From: Constrictibacter sp. MBR-5
Lineage (GTDB): Bacteria; Pseudomonadota; Alphaproteobacteria; JAJUGE01
Length of the DNA: 64,000 nt
Assembly: GCF_040549485.1 (NCBI RefSeq)
Contig: NZ_JBEPTK010000001.1
Location: 496,001 to 560,000 of the forward strand
Direction: 5' to 3'
Part shown: piece after piece, positions 37,339 through 45,236 of the stretch
Numbering within the stretch: position 1 is the stretch's first letter
Layout of the letters: the number at the start of each line of letters is the position of its first letter
Notes under the pieces: generated by a model
The model's database searches: none
Seen by the model: the letters and a program-made list of their open reading frames with translations, nothing else
What the model was told of the DNA's origin: nothing
Position numbers and translations under genes: made by a program

Positions 37339-38226
37339 ATGCGGAAACACGCCGTCGCTGCAGGTTTGGTCCTCCTCTGCTGGGTCGGGGCGGCCCAAGC
37401 CGAGTGCAACCTGCGCATCTCCGAGGTCCGGACGGGGAGCATCCTCGACTACGACCCGTTCCGGGCCGGCGGTTCCATCGGCCGCATGTTCGTCGAGGTG
37501 CAAAACCCCGGCAGTACGTCCTGCCGCGGCCGCCTCGTCCTGGAGACGCGCGGCTCGACGAATCTGGCGATGCACGGGCCCGGCGGCTCGCTCATCTACC
37601 GTCTGCGCGGGCCTCAACGGCAGTATGTGCGGACGACCGGTGCACCCGCCGACGGCGTACCGTTCGTTGCCGCCGCAGGGCGCCCGACCAGCGTCGACTT
37701 TCAGGTCGAGGTGAACGAGGGGCAGATGATGACGCCCGGCGTCTACCTCGACAATCTCCGGTTGGTGCTGCTGGACGCGGAAACGGATCAGGTTCTCCAG
37801 GAGGTGACCGGCGAACGGATCGCCGCGGAGGTCCTGCCGCGCGTCCAGAGCAACCTCGCCGGAACGGCGGGCGCCTTCTCCCCCGGCGCTACCTTCAGTT
37901 ACATGGATTTCGGGATCCTGGAGACGGGCGAGAGCCAGTCGGCATTTCTCCAAGTGCGCGCGAATACCGCCGTACGCATTCGCGTCTCCTCGGAGAACGG
38001 TGGCGTTCTGAAGCACGTCGAACAGCCGGGCCTTCCCTCGGTCGCCTACACCGCGCGTCTCGACGGTGTCCCGGCCGACATGTCGGCCCCGATCGAGATC
38101 ATGCGTCGTCCACCAGTCCGTTCGACCGGCACGAACTACGAGATCCGCGTTACGATCGGCGACGTGCGGAACAAGTTCGCCGGCCGCTATCGCGACACCG
38201 TGACCGTCGAGATCGACCCGCAGTAG
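37339..38226 (+). CDS. two-domain pilus tip/adhesin candidate
   Basis: 295 aa from the ATG at 37339, with GAGGTGA about 7 bases upstream; an in-frame GTG at 37330 is less likely. The signal ends near GAAQAEC. Two beta domains follow: an N-terminal one with Cys pair (AECNLR and TSCRGRLVLE) and a C-terminal one (from about residue 165) ending in the pilin strand FAGRYRDTVTVEIDPQ. Two-domain subunits at the end of archaic operons (CsuE-like) cap the pilus and bind surfaces. It follows the usher by 10 bases. The binding target is unknown. Confidence 0.72.
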   Translation: MRKHAVAAGLVLLCWVGAAQAECNLRISEVRTGSILDYDPFRAGGSIGRMFVEVQNPGSTSCRGRLVLETRGSTNLAMHGPGGSLIYRLRGPQRQYVRTTGAPADGVPFVAAAGRPTSVDFQVEVNEGQMMTPGVYLDNLRLVLLDAETDQVLQEVTGERIAAEVLPRVQSNLAGTAGAFSPGATFSYMDFGILETGESQSAFLQVRANTAVRIRVSSENGGVLKHVEQPGLPSVAYTARLDGVPADMSAPIEIMRRPPVRSTGTNYEIRVTIGDVRNKFAGRYRDTVTVEIDPQ

Positions 38227-38316
38227 ACGATCACCCCCCCTTATTCTGGGGAGTTAGGGGCACGTTAACCGAACCGATGCATTCTTTCCTTCGGAATTGC
38301 CGTAGGAGATGCAGCG

Positions 38317-38745
38317 ATGAAGCTCGGACATATCGCGATAGCGGCCGCACTCGCTGCCACGACGCCGGCAGGGGCGATGTCCATGGCTCACGCTGGCACC
38401 ATCAGCTTCCGCATCCTCGCGGTGGTGCCCGTCTTCTGCGAAGCCGAGGTGGCCGGCACCGGCACGACGTCTGCCGGGCTGATTCAAACCAGCCTCAAGC
38501 AGCACTGCAACACCGATCACCTCCTGACCGTCTCGGTCGACCCGGAGATCGCGTCGCGTGCCGCGACCCTGCGGATCGTCCTCGACGGCGACGCCCGCTC
38601 CGCCGTTGGCCTGGGCAGCGCCGACTTCCCGCAGGCCGCGCGCTTCAACGGCCTGCGCCAGCTCTCCATCAGCACCTCCGGCCTGTCGCAGCGCGACTCC
38701 GAACGCCTGGCACGCAGCGTTACCGTCTCGGTTCAGCCAATCTGA
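38317..38745 (+). CDS. minor pilin-like secreted protein
   Basis: 142 aa. The signal peptide is about 26 residues (ending SMAHAG). The mature part shares the pattern of the major pilin: a Cys near the start (VVPVFCEAEV) and another ~30 residues on (LKQHCNTDH), then Leu/Ser beta strands ending in VTVSVQPI. It is shorter than the major pilin, so it is perhaps a minor or initiating subunit. It is 90 bases after the tip gene, in the same direction. The family call rests on the Cys spacing and context. Confidence 0.65.
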   Translation: MKLGHIAIAAALAATTPAGAMSMAHAGTISFRILAVVPVFCEAEVAGTGTTSAGLIQTSLKQHCNTDHLLTVSVDPEIASRAATLRIVLDGDARSAVGLGSADFPQAARFNGLRQLSISTSGLSQRDSERLARSVTVSVQPI

Positions 38746-38768
38746 CCGCCGGCAGCACGGTCCTGGCT

Positions 38769-38822
38769 CAAACCAAACGCGCGCGCGTCGTCCCAGCTCT
38801 TCAGCCGACCTTCAAGACGCAT
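38769..38822 (-). pseudogene. 5' fragment of a cold-shock domain gene
   Basis: Read leftward from an ATG at 38822 the frame gives MRLEGRLKSWDDARAFGL, matching 16 of the first 18 residues of the intact protein at 31764. It then loses similarity and stops at 38733. Only this 5' stub remains, so it is a decayed copy or breakpoint relic. It lies between the minor pilin and the glycan cluster. Confidence 0.8.
38780..38807 (+). repeat. right copy of direct repeat flanking the pilus region
   Basis: Identical over 28 bases to 31722-31749, in the same orientation, with weaker similarity on to 38826. It forms part of the cold-shock gene stub. Together the copies bound 31.75-38.78 kb, whose intergenic stretches are AT-richer than those of the flanks. 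Confidence 0.85.
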
Positions 38823-39025
38823 CCCTCAACCTTCCGGTGCCTTCGTCGAGCGGCTGCATAGGTCGCCGCCGAACCCGCCGCAACACCTGCGCGGGCGCCT
38901 CCGTGAGGATTGTCGGCTGCGGCGATGCTTCGGCACTCGCAGATCGACACGGTCGCACCTATGTTGGCGCGCGCCGGGCGCTCGCGGCCGGGAGGGACGA
39001 AGCTGATGATGGGACCACACCAGAG

Positions 39026-39976
39026 ATGAACACCACCGCCAGCGCCACCCGCGGCGTCCAGGGCCAGACCGCCTATGGCGGCATCGTGCTGCCGACCCAT
39101 CACGAGATCGCCGAGACGATCGCGCCCTACGTCGTCGAGAGCCATCCGATTGACAGCGCAGCGTGGAAGGCCATCGCCGGGCCGGTGCAGCGCTACTTCT
39201 GGAAGAAGTACCACATCAAGCGGCTGCTGAAGCGCAACCCGCGCTCGCAGTCGAAGGTGCGGAACGAATACGAGGAGACCTGGGACTTCCGGGACTGGCC
39301 GTCGCCGGCCGACATGCGGATGAAGCTGACGCCGTGCACCTGGGGCGACCAGGGGCTGCACGTGCGCACGCACGGCACGAAGCGCGTGCACCTGCTGCTG
39401 CTGGCGCGGGTACTGCGCGCGCTGAAACCGAAGACTGTCCTGGAAGTGGGCGCCGGCAACGGCCTCAACATCCTGGTCCTGGCGGCGATGTTTCCGGAGA
39501 TCCGGTTCACCTCGATCGACCTGACCCAGGCCGGCGTGGCGAAGGCACATGCGGCGCAGGCCGAGGAGACGCTTCCGCAGCTTCTGATGGAGTATGCGCC
39601 GGAGCCGGTGGTCGACCCCATCGCCCATCGCCGCGCCGACATTCGCCAGGGCGATGCCAGCCGCCTGGAGTTCGCCGACAATTCCTTCGATCTGGTCTAC
39701 ACGTCCCTCGCACTGGAGCAGATGCAGGCGGTGCGCGATGCCGCCGTCTCGGAGTGCGCCCGCGTCGCCAGCGGGCATGTCGTGAACGTCGAGCCGTTCC
39801 GCGAAGTCAACGACCGCGGGACGCGCAAGCACTACACGATCTTCAACAACTATCTCGACCTGAAGATCGCCGAACTGCCGCGCTTCGGGCTCGAGCCGAA
39901 GCTGACCTTCGACGACATCCCGCACAAGGTGACCATCGGCTACGGCCTCGCGGTCAGCAAGGTGCGCGGCAGCTGA
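39026..39976 (+). CDS. class I SAM-dependent methyltransferase
   Basis: 316 aa. The N-terminal ~130 residues form a non-catalytic region with KKYHIKRLLKRNP. The Rossmann core starts at LEVGAGNGLNILVL (motif I, ~140) and is followed by FTSIDLTQ and FDLVYTSLALEQM. The sequence HVVNVEPFREVNDRG after motif III is unusual, and the acceptor is unknown. It is the first gene of a surface-glycan cluster, so a sugar or lipid acceptor is plausible. The ATG at 39026 follows an AGAG stretch; the open frame before it includes the cold-shock stub region and was rejected. Confidence 0.85.
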   Translation: MNTTASATRGVQGQTAYGGIVLPTHHEIAETIAPYVVESHPIDSAAWKAIAGPVQRYFWKKYHIKRLLKRNPRSQSKVRNEYEETWDFRDWPSPADMRMKLTPCTWGDQGLHVRTHGTKRVHLLLLARVLRALKPKTVLEVGAGNGLNILVLAAMFPEIRFTSIDLTQAGVAKAHAAQAEETLPQLLMEYAPEPVVDPIAHRRADIRQGDASRLEFADNSFDLVYTSLALEQMQAVRDAAVSECARVASGHVVNVEPFREVNDRGTRKHYTIFNNYLDLKIAELPRFGLEPKLTFDDIPHKVTIGYGLAVSKVRGS

Positions 39977-39994
39977 AACGCGCGCCTCGCCGGC

Positions 39995-40951
39995 TCATGC
40001 CGGCGGCGCGGTCGGACCGTAATGCGCCCGGCCGTACGGAAAGGCGTTGCAGTCCCAGCGCGGCAGCGCCTGCGGCCGGCAGGAGAGGTCTGCCGCGGTG
40101 ACGTCGCGCGGCTCGACGTTGAAGGAATAGCGCGCGCCCGCTTCGCTGAGCAGGCGCTCGGTCGTCGCGTCGAATGAGTGGAAGCCGCCATAGGGATAGC
40201 AGAACGTCTCGACCGGCGCATCCAGTACCTCCGCGAGCGCCCTGAACGAGGCATCGATCTCCGTCCACTGCTCCGGCTCGGAGAGCTTGCTCATCAGCAG
40301 GTGGTTGGCACCGTGGCTGCCGATCGTCATTCCGCCTTCCGCCATGCGCCGCAGTTGCGCCGCGTCGACGTAGAAGTCGTGCTTGATCGCCGCCTCCATG
40401 GCGGGGTCTATCCCGAAAGCCCCCATGAGCCGGTCCAGAACCGCCGCCCGGTGCTCATAGGAGATGAAGTAGTTCATCACCCGCTTGAAGGTGGTGGTGT
40501 CGGCGTCGTTGTCCTGGCGGGTGTAGGTCTGGCGGCGGAAGGCATCGATGGTACCGTGCGACAGCATCGTGTCGTCGACGAGGCGCATCGCCGCATCGAG
40601 CGCGCGGGTACCGCCGACGCGGCCGAGCAGGACGTGGATGCGGTGCACGTCGAGCAGCCGGTCGGAGCGCAAGATCGCCGACGGCGCATAGAACACGCCC
40701 CACAAGCCGCGCGCCGACAGTTCGTGGAAGACGTGGTCGTAGTGGTCCGAAAAGGCGTCGTCGAAGGTCAGCACGGCAGCGTCAGGCACCGGGCCGCCCT
40801 CCAGCGCTTCCACGAACGCGTCGCGCGAGACGAAGCCCACTGTCTCCTTCAGCCAGTCGAGCTGTCGGCGGAAGCCGTCGACGTGCAGGTAGCGGAAGTG
40901 CGGCATATCGGGCGGCACCGGCCGGACATAATGATACATCACGGCCTTCAT
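39995..40951 (-). CDS. polysaccharide deacetylase (CE4/NodB family)
   Basis: 318 aa. The NodB core has the catalytic Asp-Asp in VLTFDDAFSDHYDH (D64/D65) and the metal-binding His-x3-His in IGSHGANHLLM. It would remove N- or O-acetyl groups from a sugar polymer or lipid-linked sugar. No signal peptide is visible, so it may act in the cytoplasm on a precursor. It overlaps the formyltransferase gene by 4 bases, so the two are coupled. Deacetylation followed by formylation of an amino-sugar is a sensible pairing but is inferred. Confidence 0.9.
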   Translation of the reverse strand: MKAVMYHYVRPVPPDMPHFRYLHVDGFRRQLDWLKETVGFVSRDAFVEALEGGPVPDAAVLTFDDAFSDHYDHVFHELSARGLWGVFYAPSAILRSDRLLDVHRIHVLLGRVGGTRALDAAMRLVDDTMLSHGTIDAFRRQTYTRQDNDADTTTFKRVMNYFISYEHRAAVLDRLMGAFGIDPAMEAAIKHDFYVDAAQLRRMAEGGMTIGSHGANHLLMSKLSEPEQWTEIDASFRALAEVLDAPVETFCYPYGGFHSFDATTERLLSEAGARYSFNVEPRDVTAADLSCRPQALPRWDCNAFPYGRAHYGPTAPPA

Positions 40952-41799
40952 CGCGCGGCTCCCTCATCCGCAGCCAACGGCTCGGACAGAATCGGCTGGC
41001 TGAGGATCGGGGCGGCGGCGTCGCGGCGCTCGCGGTCGGCGAGGTAGCGGTCGACCATGCCGTCGGCGAAGTTCCGGTAGACTTGAGCCGTCGCCGCTTC
41101 GGAGAAATCGCGCCGGCGATAGAGGCGCCCCCCCTCGGGTACAGGGATCTGTGGCAGCCGCTCCAGCCGGTCGAAATTGCGCACGATGGCGGCATAGGCA
41201 GACGCCATGTCGGCGATCAGCCGGTTGCCGATTTGGTGCGGCGTGTCGCCGGGAAACACGCGGGCGCGGATCTGATGGATCACCTCGCCAGTGTCGACGC
41301 CGGCGTCGATGTGCATGAAGGTGGCGCCGACGAATTCGGGCTCGCCGTTCACCAGCGGCCAGAAATTCGTGCCTGTCCCGCGATAGTAGGGCGACAGGCC
41401 GAGATGCACGTTCAGGAAACGGCCCGGAAAGGCCGACAGCAGCGGTTCGCGGACCAGCGAACAGCCGTAGGCCAGCATCAGGTCGGGGCGCAGCGCCACC
41501 GTCGCCTCGGCGCAGGCCGGGTCGTTGATGCCGCCGCGCGGCACCCGGACCGGGTTCGACCGATCAGGGACAATGCGGACGAAGGCGCCGAAGAAATCCT
41601 CCTCCGAGCGGGCACGCGCCACGATGTGCGCCTTCTGCTCGGCGGACACGTCGGGAGCGGCGACCAGATCAACCAGCGTGTTCTCGACGCCTTCGCACCA
41701 GCTCCGCGCCACGTCGATGCCGGGCGCGGCCGCGAGCGCCGTACGCAGGAAGGTGTGGCGGAGTTCGCTGCCGGTGAGGATGACGATGCGGCGGGTCAC
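40948..41799 (-). CDS. formyltransferase-family protein
   Basis: 283 aa from a GTG (VTRRIVILTGSELRH). The folate-dependent formyltransferase core has NVHLGLSPYYRG (Asn/His) and HIDAGVDTGEVI (Asp), the three catalytic positions of Fmt/ArnA-like enzymes. Formate would go onto an amino-sugar from N10-formyl-tetrahydrofolate. The frame is open further upstream, but homologous sequence begins at this GTG. It is coupled to the deacetylase and divergent from the surface-carbohydrate gene. Confidence 0.85.
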   Translation of the reverse strand: MTRRIVILTGSELRHTFLRTALAAAPGIDVARSWCEGVENTLVDLVAAPDVSAEQKAHIVARARSEEDFFGAFVRIVPDRSNPVRVPRGGINDPACAEATVALRPDLMLAYGCSLVREPLLSAFPGRFLNVHLGLSPYYRGTGTNFWPLVNGEPEFVGATFMHIDAGVDTGEVIHQIRARVFPGDTPHQIGNRLIADMASAYAAIVRNFDRLERLPQIPVPEGGRLYRRRDFSEAATAQVYRNFADGMVDRYLADRERRDAAAPILSQPILSEPLAADEGAAR

Positions 41800-41968
41800 G
41801 GGTCTCGGCGGTGCAGGGGAACCTGAGGAGGGCGCGGATCCTGATCCTACAGCGACGACGCCGGGGAAGCGACACGCACGGCTTGCCGTTCGGCCGCCGA
41901 CGCACGAAATGTGGCGCTCAGACCCACCCGACAGCCACCGGACGGAACGTGACGCCGCCGAGACGCCG

Positions 41969-43324
41969 ATGACCGCTCCCGCATCGATCCTCCTGCCGGT
42001 CGAGGTGCAGTCGCGCGAACTCGACGCGAAACTGCTGCTCGCCTGCGTGGCGGCGGAACGCGGCCACACCGTTTTCTTCGGCTGCCGGACCCGGCTGCAC
42101 CGCATGGCGCACCGCCTGCCCGCGTCGATCTACCTGGGCAAGGGCCTGACCAAACGGGCGCTGAAGGGGTTCCAGGCGATGGGCGCGCTCGGCCACCGGG
42201 TGATGGCCTGGGACGAGGAAGGCCTCGTCTACATGACCCCGGAGATGTACCGGCGCCGCAAGCTGGCACCCGCCACCCTGGCGCGCCCGGACACGCTGTT
42301 CGCCTGGGGCGAGGACAATGCCGAGATCTGGCGCGGCACCGACGGCTATCGGGGTCAGCCGATCGTGGTCAGCGGCAACGCGCGCGCCGACATGATGCGC
42401 CCCGAACTGCGCAGCTACCACGCCGCGGCGGCCGGCCGGCTGCGCGAGCGGTTCGGGCGCTTCGTTCTGGTCAACTCGGCCTTCGGCGGTGTGAACCATT
42501 GGGTACCCGCCATGTCCGGCTCGACCGAGGATACCGGCGTGCCGCTGCCGCCGGAACTGCTCGGAACCACCCGCGACCCGGCGATGAACGCGCACCGCAA
42601 GCGGCTGTTCGGCGCCTTCCTGGAGATGCTGGGCCCCCTCGCCGACGCGCTCGGGCCGGAGCGCGCCGTCGTCGTGCGACCGCACCCGTCGGAATCGCCC
42701 GACGCCTGGATCGCCGCCGCCGGCGGCCGGCCCAACGTGCACGTGCTGCACGAAGGACCGATCATCCCCTGGCTGCTGGCCACCGAAGCGGTGATCCAGA
42801 ACGGCTGCCAGACGGCGGTAGAGGCATTCCTGCTCGACCGCCCGACCGTCGCCTACCGGCCGTACGTTCACGACCTCTACGAACTGCCGCTGCCCAACAT
42901 GCTGAGCGCCGACGCGCGCACGTTCGACGAACTGGTCGACCTGCTGACCGCCGCCGGCACGCTGCGCCCGTCACAGGACGAGGCCCGGACGCACATCATC
43001 CGCCGCTACGTCACCGGCATCGACGGCGCGCTCGCGTCGGAGCGGATCGTCGACGCGCTGGCCGGTGCGACGGTCGCCGCCCGCCCGCCCGCGCTCGGCC
43101 GGCTGCGCGAGCAGATCCGCGCCCGCGCCCGCGGCGTGCGCCGGGCTCTGGGCATCGCCGCGGGCCAGAAGAACGGGCACGAGCGCTACCTGGCGCACAT
43201 CTTCCCAGACCTCTCCGCGGCCGACGTCGAGGGCCGTATTGGACGTCTGACCGCGGCCACCGGCCGTTTCGGCGGCGTGCGTGTGGACCCGCTGGGGGAC
43301 AACGTCTTCGCCCTCGCCGCCTGA
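41969..43324 (+). CDS. surface carbohydrate biosynthesis protein
   Basis: 451 aa. The N-terminal half has a glycosyltransferase-like Rossmann pattern (ILLPVEVQSRELDAKLLLACVAAERGH, HTVFFGC). The C-terminal half has VVRPHPSESPDAW and the FLLDRPTVAYRPY loop typical of UDP-sugar 2-epimerase/capsule transferase-like proteins, with EAVIQNGCQTAVEAF before it. This matches the uncharacterised surface carbohydrate biosynthesis family. The ATG at 41969 was chosen by homology; upstream codons read through the divergent gene. Confidence 0.82.
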   Translation: MTAPASILLPVEVQSRELDAKLLLACVAAERGHTVFFGCRTRLHRMAHRLPASIYLGKGLTKRALKGFQAMGALGHRVMAWDEEGLVYMTPEMYRRRKLAPATLARPDTLFAWGEDNAEIWRGTDGYRGQPIVVSGNARADMMRPELRSYHAAAAGRLRERFGRFVLVNSAFGGVNHWVPAMSGSTEDTGVPLPPELLGTTRDPAMNAHRKRLFGAFLEMLGPLADALGPERAVVVRPHPSESPDAWIAAAGGRPNVHVLHEGPIIPWLLATEAVIQNGCQTAVEAFLLDRPTVAYRPYVHDLYELPLPNMLSADARTFDELVDLLTAAGTLRPSQDEARTHIIRRYVTGIDGALASERIVDALAGATVAARPPALGRLREQIRARARGVRRALGIAAGQKNGHERYLAHIFPDLSAADVEGRIGRLTAATGRFGGVRVDPLGDNVFALAA

Positions 43325-43328
43325 CGGG

Positions 43329-44045
43329 TCAGGTCTCTTCGTCCTCCAGCCGCCAGCGTCCCGTCTCGAGCATCGCCTCAAGAATCTGCAGGTCGAGCGG
43401 CGTATCCAGATTGGCGCTGCGCTCCGCCGGCATCACGAACGGCACCGTTCCGGCCGGGATGAACTTGCGGTCGCGGAGCAGCAGGTCGCGATCGATCAGG
43501 TAGAAGGCACCGTTGAGCGCGTAGAGGTCCGGCAGTTCCTGCCGCGGCCGACCGGACTCGCCGCCGAGATAGGATGCGACGCGCCCATCGGCGATCACCT
43601 GCATTTTCTGCGGATGCGGCCCCTCGTAGGGGCAGAGGCTGACCATGGCCGCGACGGGGTCGGTCCGCTCGCACGTGTCGAGCAGCCCCTCGAGGTCGCC
43701 GCGCGTGCGCAGCGGCGTGGTCACCTGCAGCAGCAGGATCCAGCCCGCAGGAATGCCGGCGCTCTCCACGAGTTGCGCCACCACGTCGGCGGAGCCGGCC
43801 GAGGCGGTCGCGAGATGCGCCGGCCGGAGCCCGGGTGCCGCCACGCCGAAGCGCTCGGCGACGGCATGCATCTCCGGCGCGTCGGTCGAGACCAGCGTCC
43901 GGTCGATCCGCGGGCAGCCGAGCGCCAGGCGGATCGTCCGCTCCAGCAGACTCATCCCACCCAACATGTACATGTTCTTGCCGGGGATGCCCTTCGATCC
44001 CCCGCGCACCGGTATGATCGCCGTCAGCGGCCGTCCCTTGAGCAC
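43329..44045 (-). CDS. cytidylyltransferase (CMP-sugar synthetase, NeuA-like)
   Basis: 238 aa from a GTG at 44045; the start is uncertain because the frame stays open to 44153 and the ribosome-binding site is poor. The nucleotide-binding motif is AIIPVRGGSKGIPGKNMYML, then STDAPEM, LLQVTTPLRT and LNGAFYLIDRD. It would activate a nonulosonic or related acidic sugar with CTP. It is convergent with the surface-carbohydrate gene by 4 bases. No neuB-type synthase or neuC epimerase is seen nearby, so the sugar is made elsewhere or is not sialic-like. Confidence 0.85.
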   Translation of the reverse strand: MLKGRPLTAIIPVRGGSKGIPGKNMYMLGGMSLLERTIRLALGCPRIDRTLVSTDAPEMHAVAERFGVAAPGLRPAHLATASAGSADVVAQLVESAGIPAGWILLLQVTTPLRTRGDLEGLLDTCERTDPVAAMVSLCPYEGPHPQKMQVIADGRVASYLGGESGRPRQELPDLYALNGAFYLIDRDLLLRDRKFIPAGTVPFVMPAERSANLDTPLDLQILEAMLETGRWRLEDEET

Positions 44046-44170
44046 CCTTTCCGCTCCCTTCTGCGGCGCGCGGCCGCATCGGCCCGCATGCGTGTGGCTT
44101 GCATCGCCGCCCGGCGGCAGTATGTAACGCGCGGGTCGCGCCGGCGCGACCACCGATCCGGGAGGGGATG

Positions 44171-45187
44171 ATGGTTGCTGCGGAGGCCAGTCGCGGAGTC
44201 AGTCATGGTGCCGGTCCCCGGCACGACGACAGGGCCAGTGAAAAGGTCCCGGCCTGCGACCTGTGCGGATCCGCCGACGCCGTGGAAGTGGCGGCGGCGA
44301 CGCCGGAGAATTGCCGGACCATGCTCTGCCGCCGCTGCGGCCTGATGTACGCCTCGCCGCGCTTCTCCGTCGACGTCCTCTCGACCTTCTACGACGACGA
44401 ATTCCGCGGCGATGCCGGCGCCTTCGCGCGGGCCGGTGCTGCGGGCGTCGCGCGGGCCAAGACGGAAAAGGAGGAGCGGGTCGCGCGGGAATGGGCGGTG
44501 CCCCTGGTGACGCGCCATCTCGACCCGCGCGGCAAGCGGATCCTCGACCTGCGCTGCCGCACCGGCGCACTGTCCCAGGCGCTCGCCGAACGGGGCGCCG
44601 ACATGTGGGCGGTCGACCCCTTCCGGCCCAACCTGGACCTCGCCGCCGCGCGTGGCCTGGAGCGGCTGTACGAGATCCCGGTCACCGGCTTCGACGATCT
44701 CGCAGCGTTCGAGGACGGCAGCTTCGACGCGGTCGTGGCACTCAGCATCCATGTGCTGGCGCATGTGCGTTCGCCGATGGCCTTCCTCGAGCGGGTGCAT
44801 GCCCTGCTGAAGCCGGGCGGCCTGCTGATCATCGACGAGAAGGACGTGCTGGAGCCGCACCGGCAGTCGGGTCCCTCGGTGTTCACCTCGGGTCCCGTGC
44901 ACAACTTCCATTTGACGATGGACACCTTCGACGCCTACTTCCGTGGCGCCGGCTTCGAGATCGTCCACAGCGGCCTGGACGGCGCCCGCTCGACGGCGTT
45001 CCGGCACATGGTCGGCGTCGCGCGCCGCCCTCTGGCGGGGGCCGCGGCAGCTGCGGCCCGGCCGCCGTGGACGGGCCGCACGATCGAGCAGCGGCTACGC
45101 CGCGTCGAGCGGATGATGCCGCTCCGGCGTCTGGGGTCTATGGTGCGCGCTTCCGGCAAGCGGCTGCGGAAGCTCCTCGCCGCGTGA
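44171..45187 (+). CDS. zinc-site methyltransferase with altered SAM motif
   Basis: 338 aa. The N-terminal Cys pairs (ACDLCGSADAVE and MLCRRCGLMYASPRF) form a zinc-binding site, as in sugar C-methyltransferases and related proteins. The Rossmann core has motif I as ILDLRCRTGALSQALAERGA, where the usual D-x-G-C-G-T-G reads D-L-R-C-R-T-G. Later motifs (VALSIHVLAHV, LLKPGGLLIIDEKD) are intact. The C-terminal 50 residues are Arg-rich. A start at 44168 is also possible. It precedes the ABC exporter by ~50 bases. Confidence 0.8.
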   Translation: MVAAEASRGVSHGAGPRHDDRASEKVPACDLCGSADAVEVAAATPENCRTMLCRRCGLMYASPRFSVDVLSTFYDDEFRGDAGAFARAGAAGVARAKTEKEERVAREWAVPLVTRHLDPRGKRILDLRCRTGALSQALAERGADMWAVDPFRPNLDLAAARGLERLYEIPVTGFDDLAAFEDGSFDAVVALSIHVLAHVRSPMAFLERVHALLKPGGLLIIDEKDVLEPHRQSGPSVFTSGPVHNFHLTMDTFDAYFRGAGFEIVHSGLDGARSTAFRHMVGVARRPLAGAAAAAARPPWTGRTIEQRLRRVERMMPLRRLGSMVRASGKRLRKLLAA

Positions 45188-45236
45188 CGGGCCGGACGGC
45201 GGATCAGCATACTGCCCGAACATCGGACTCTGATTT

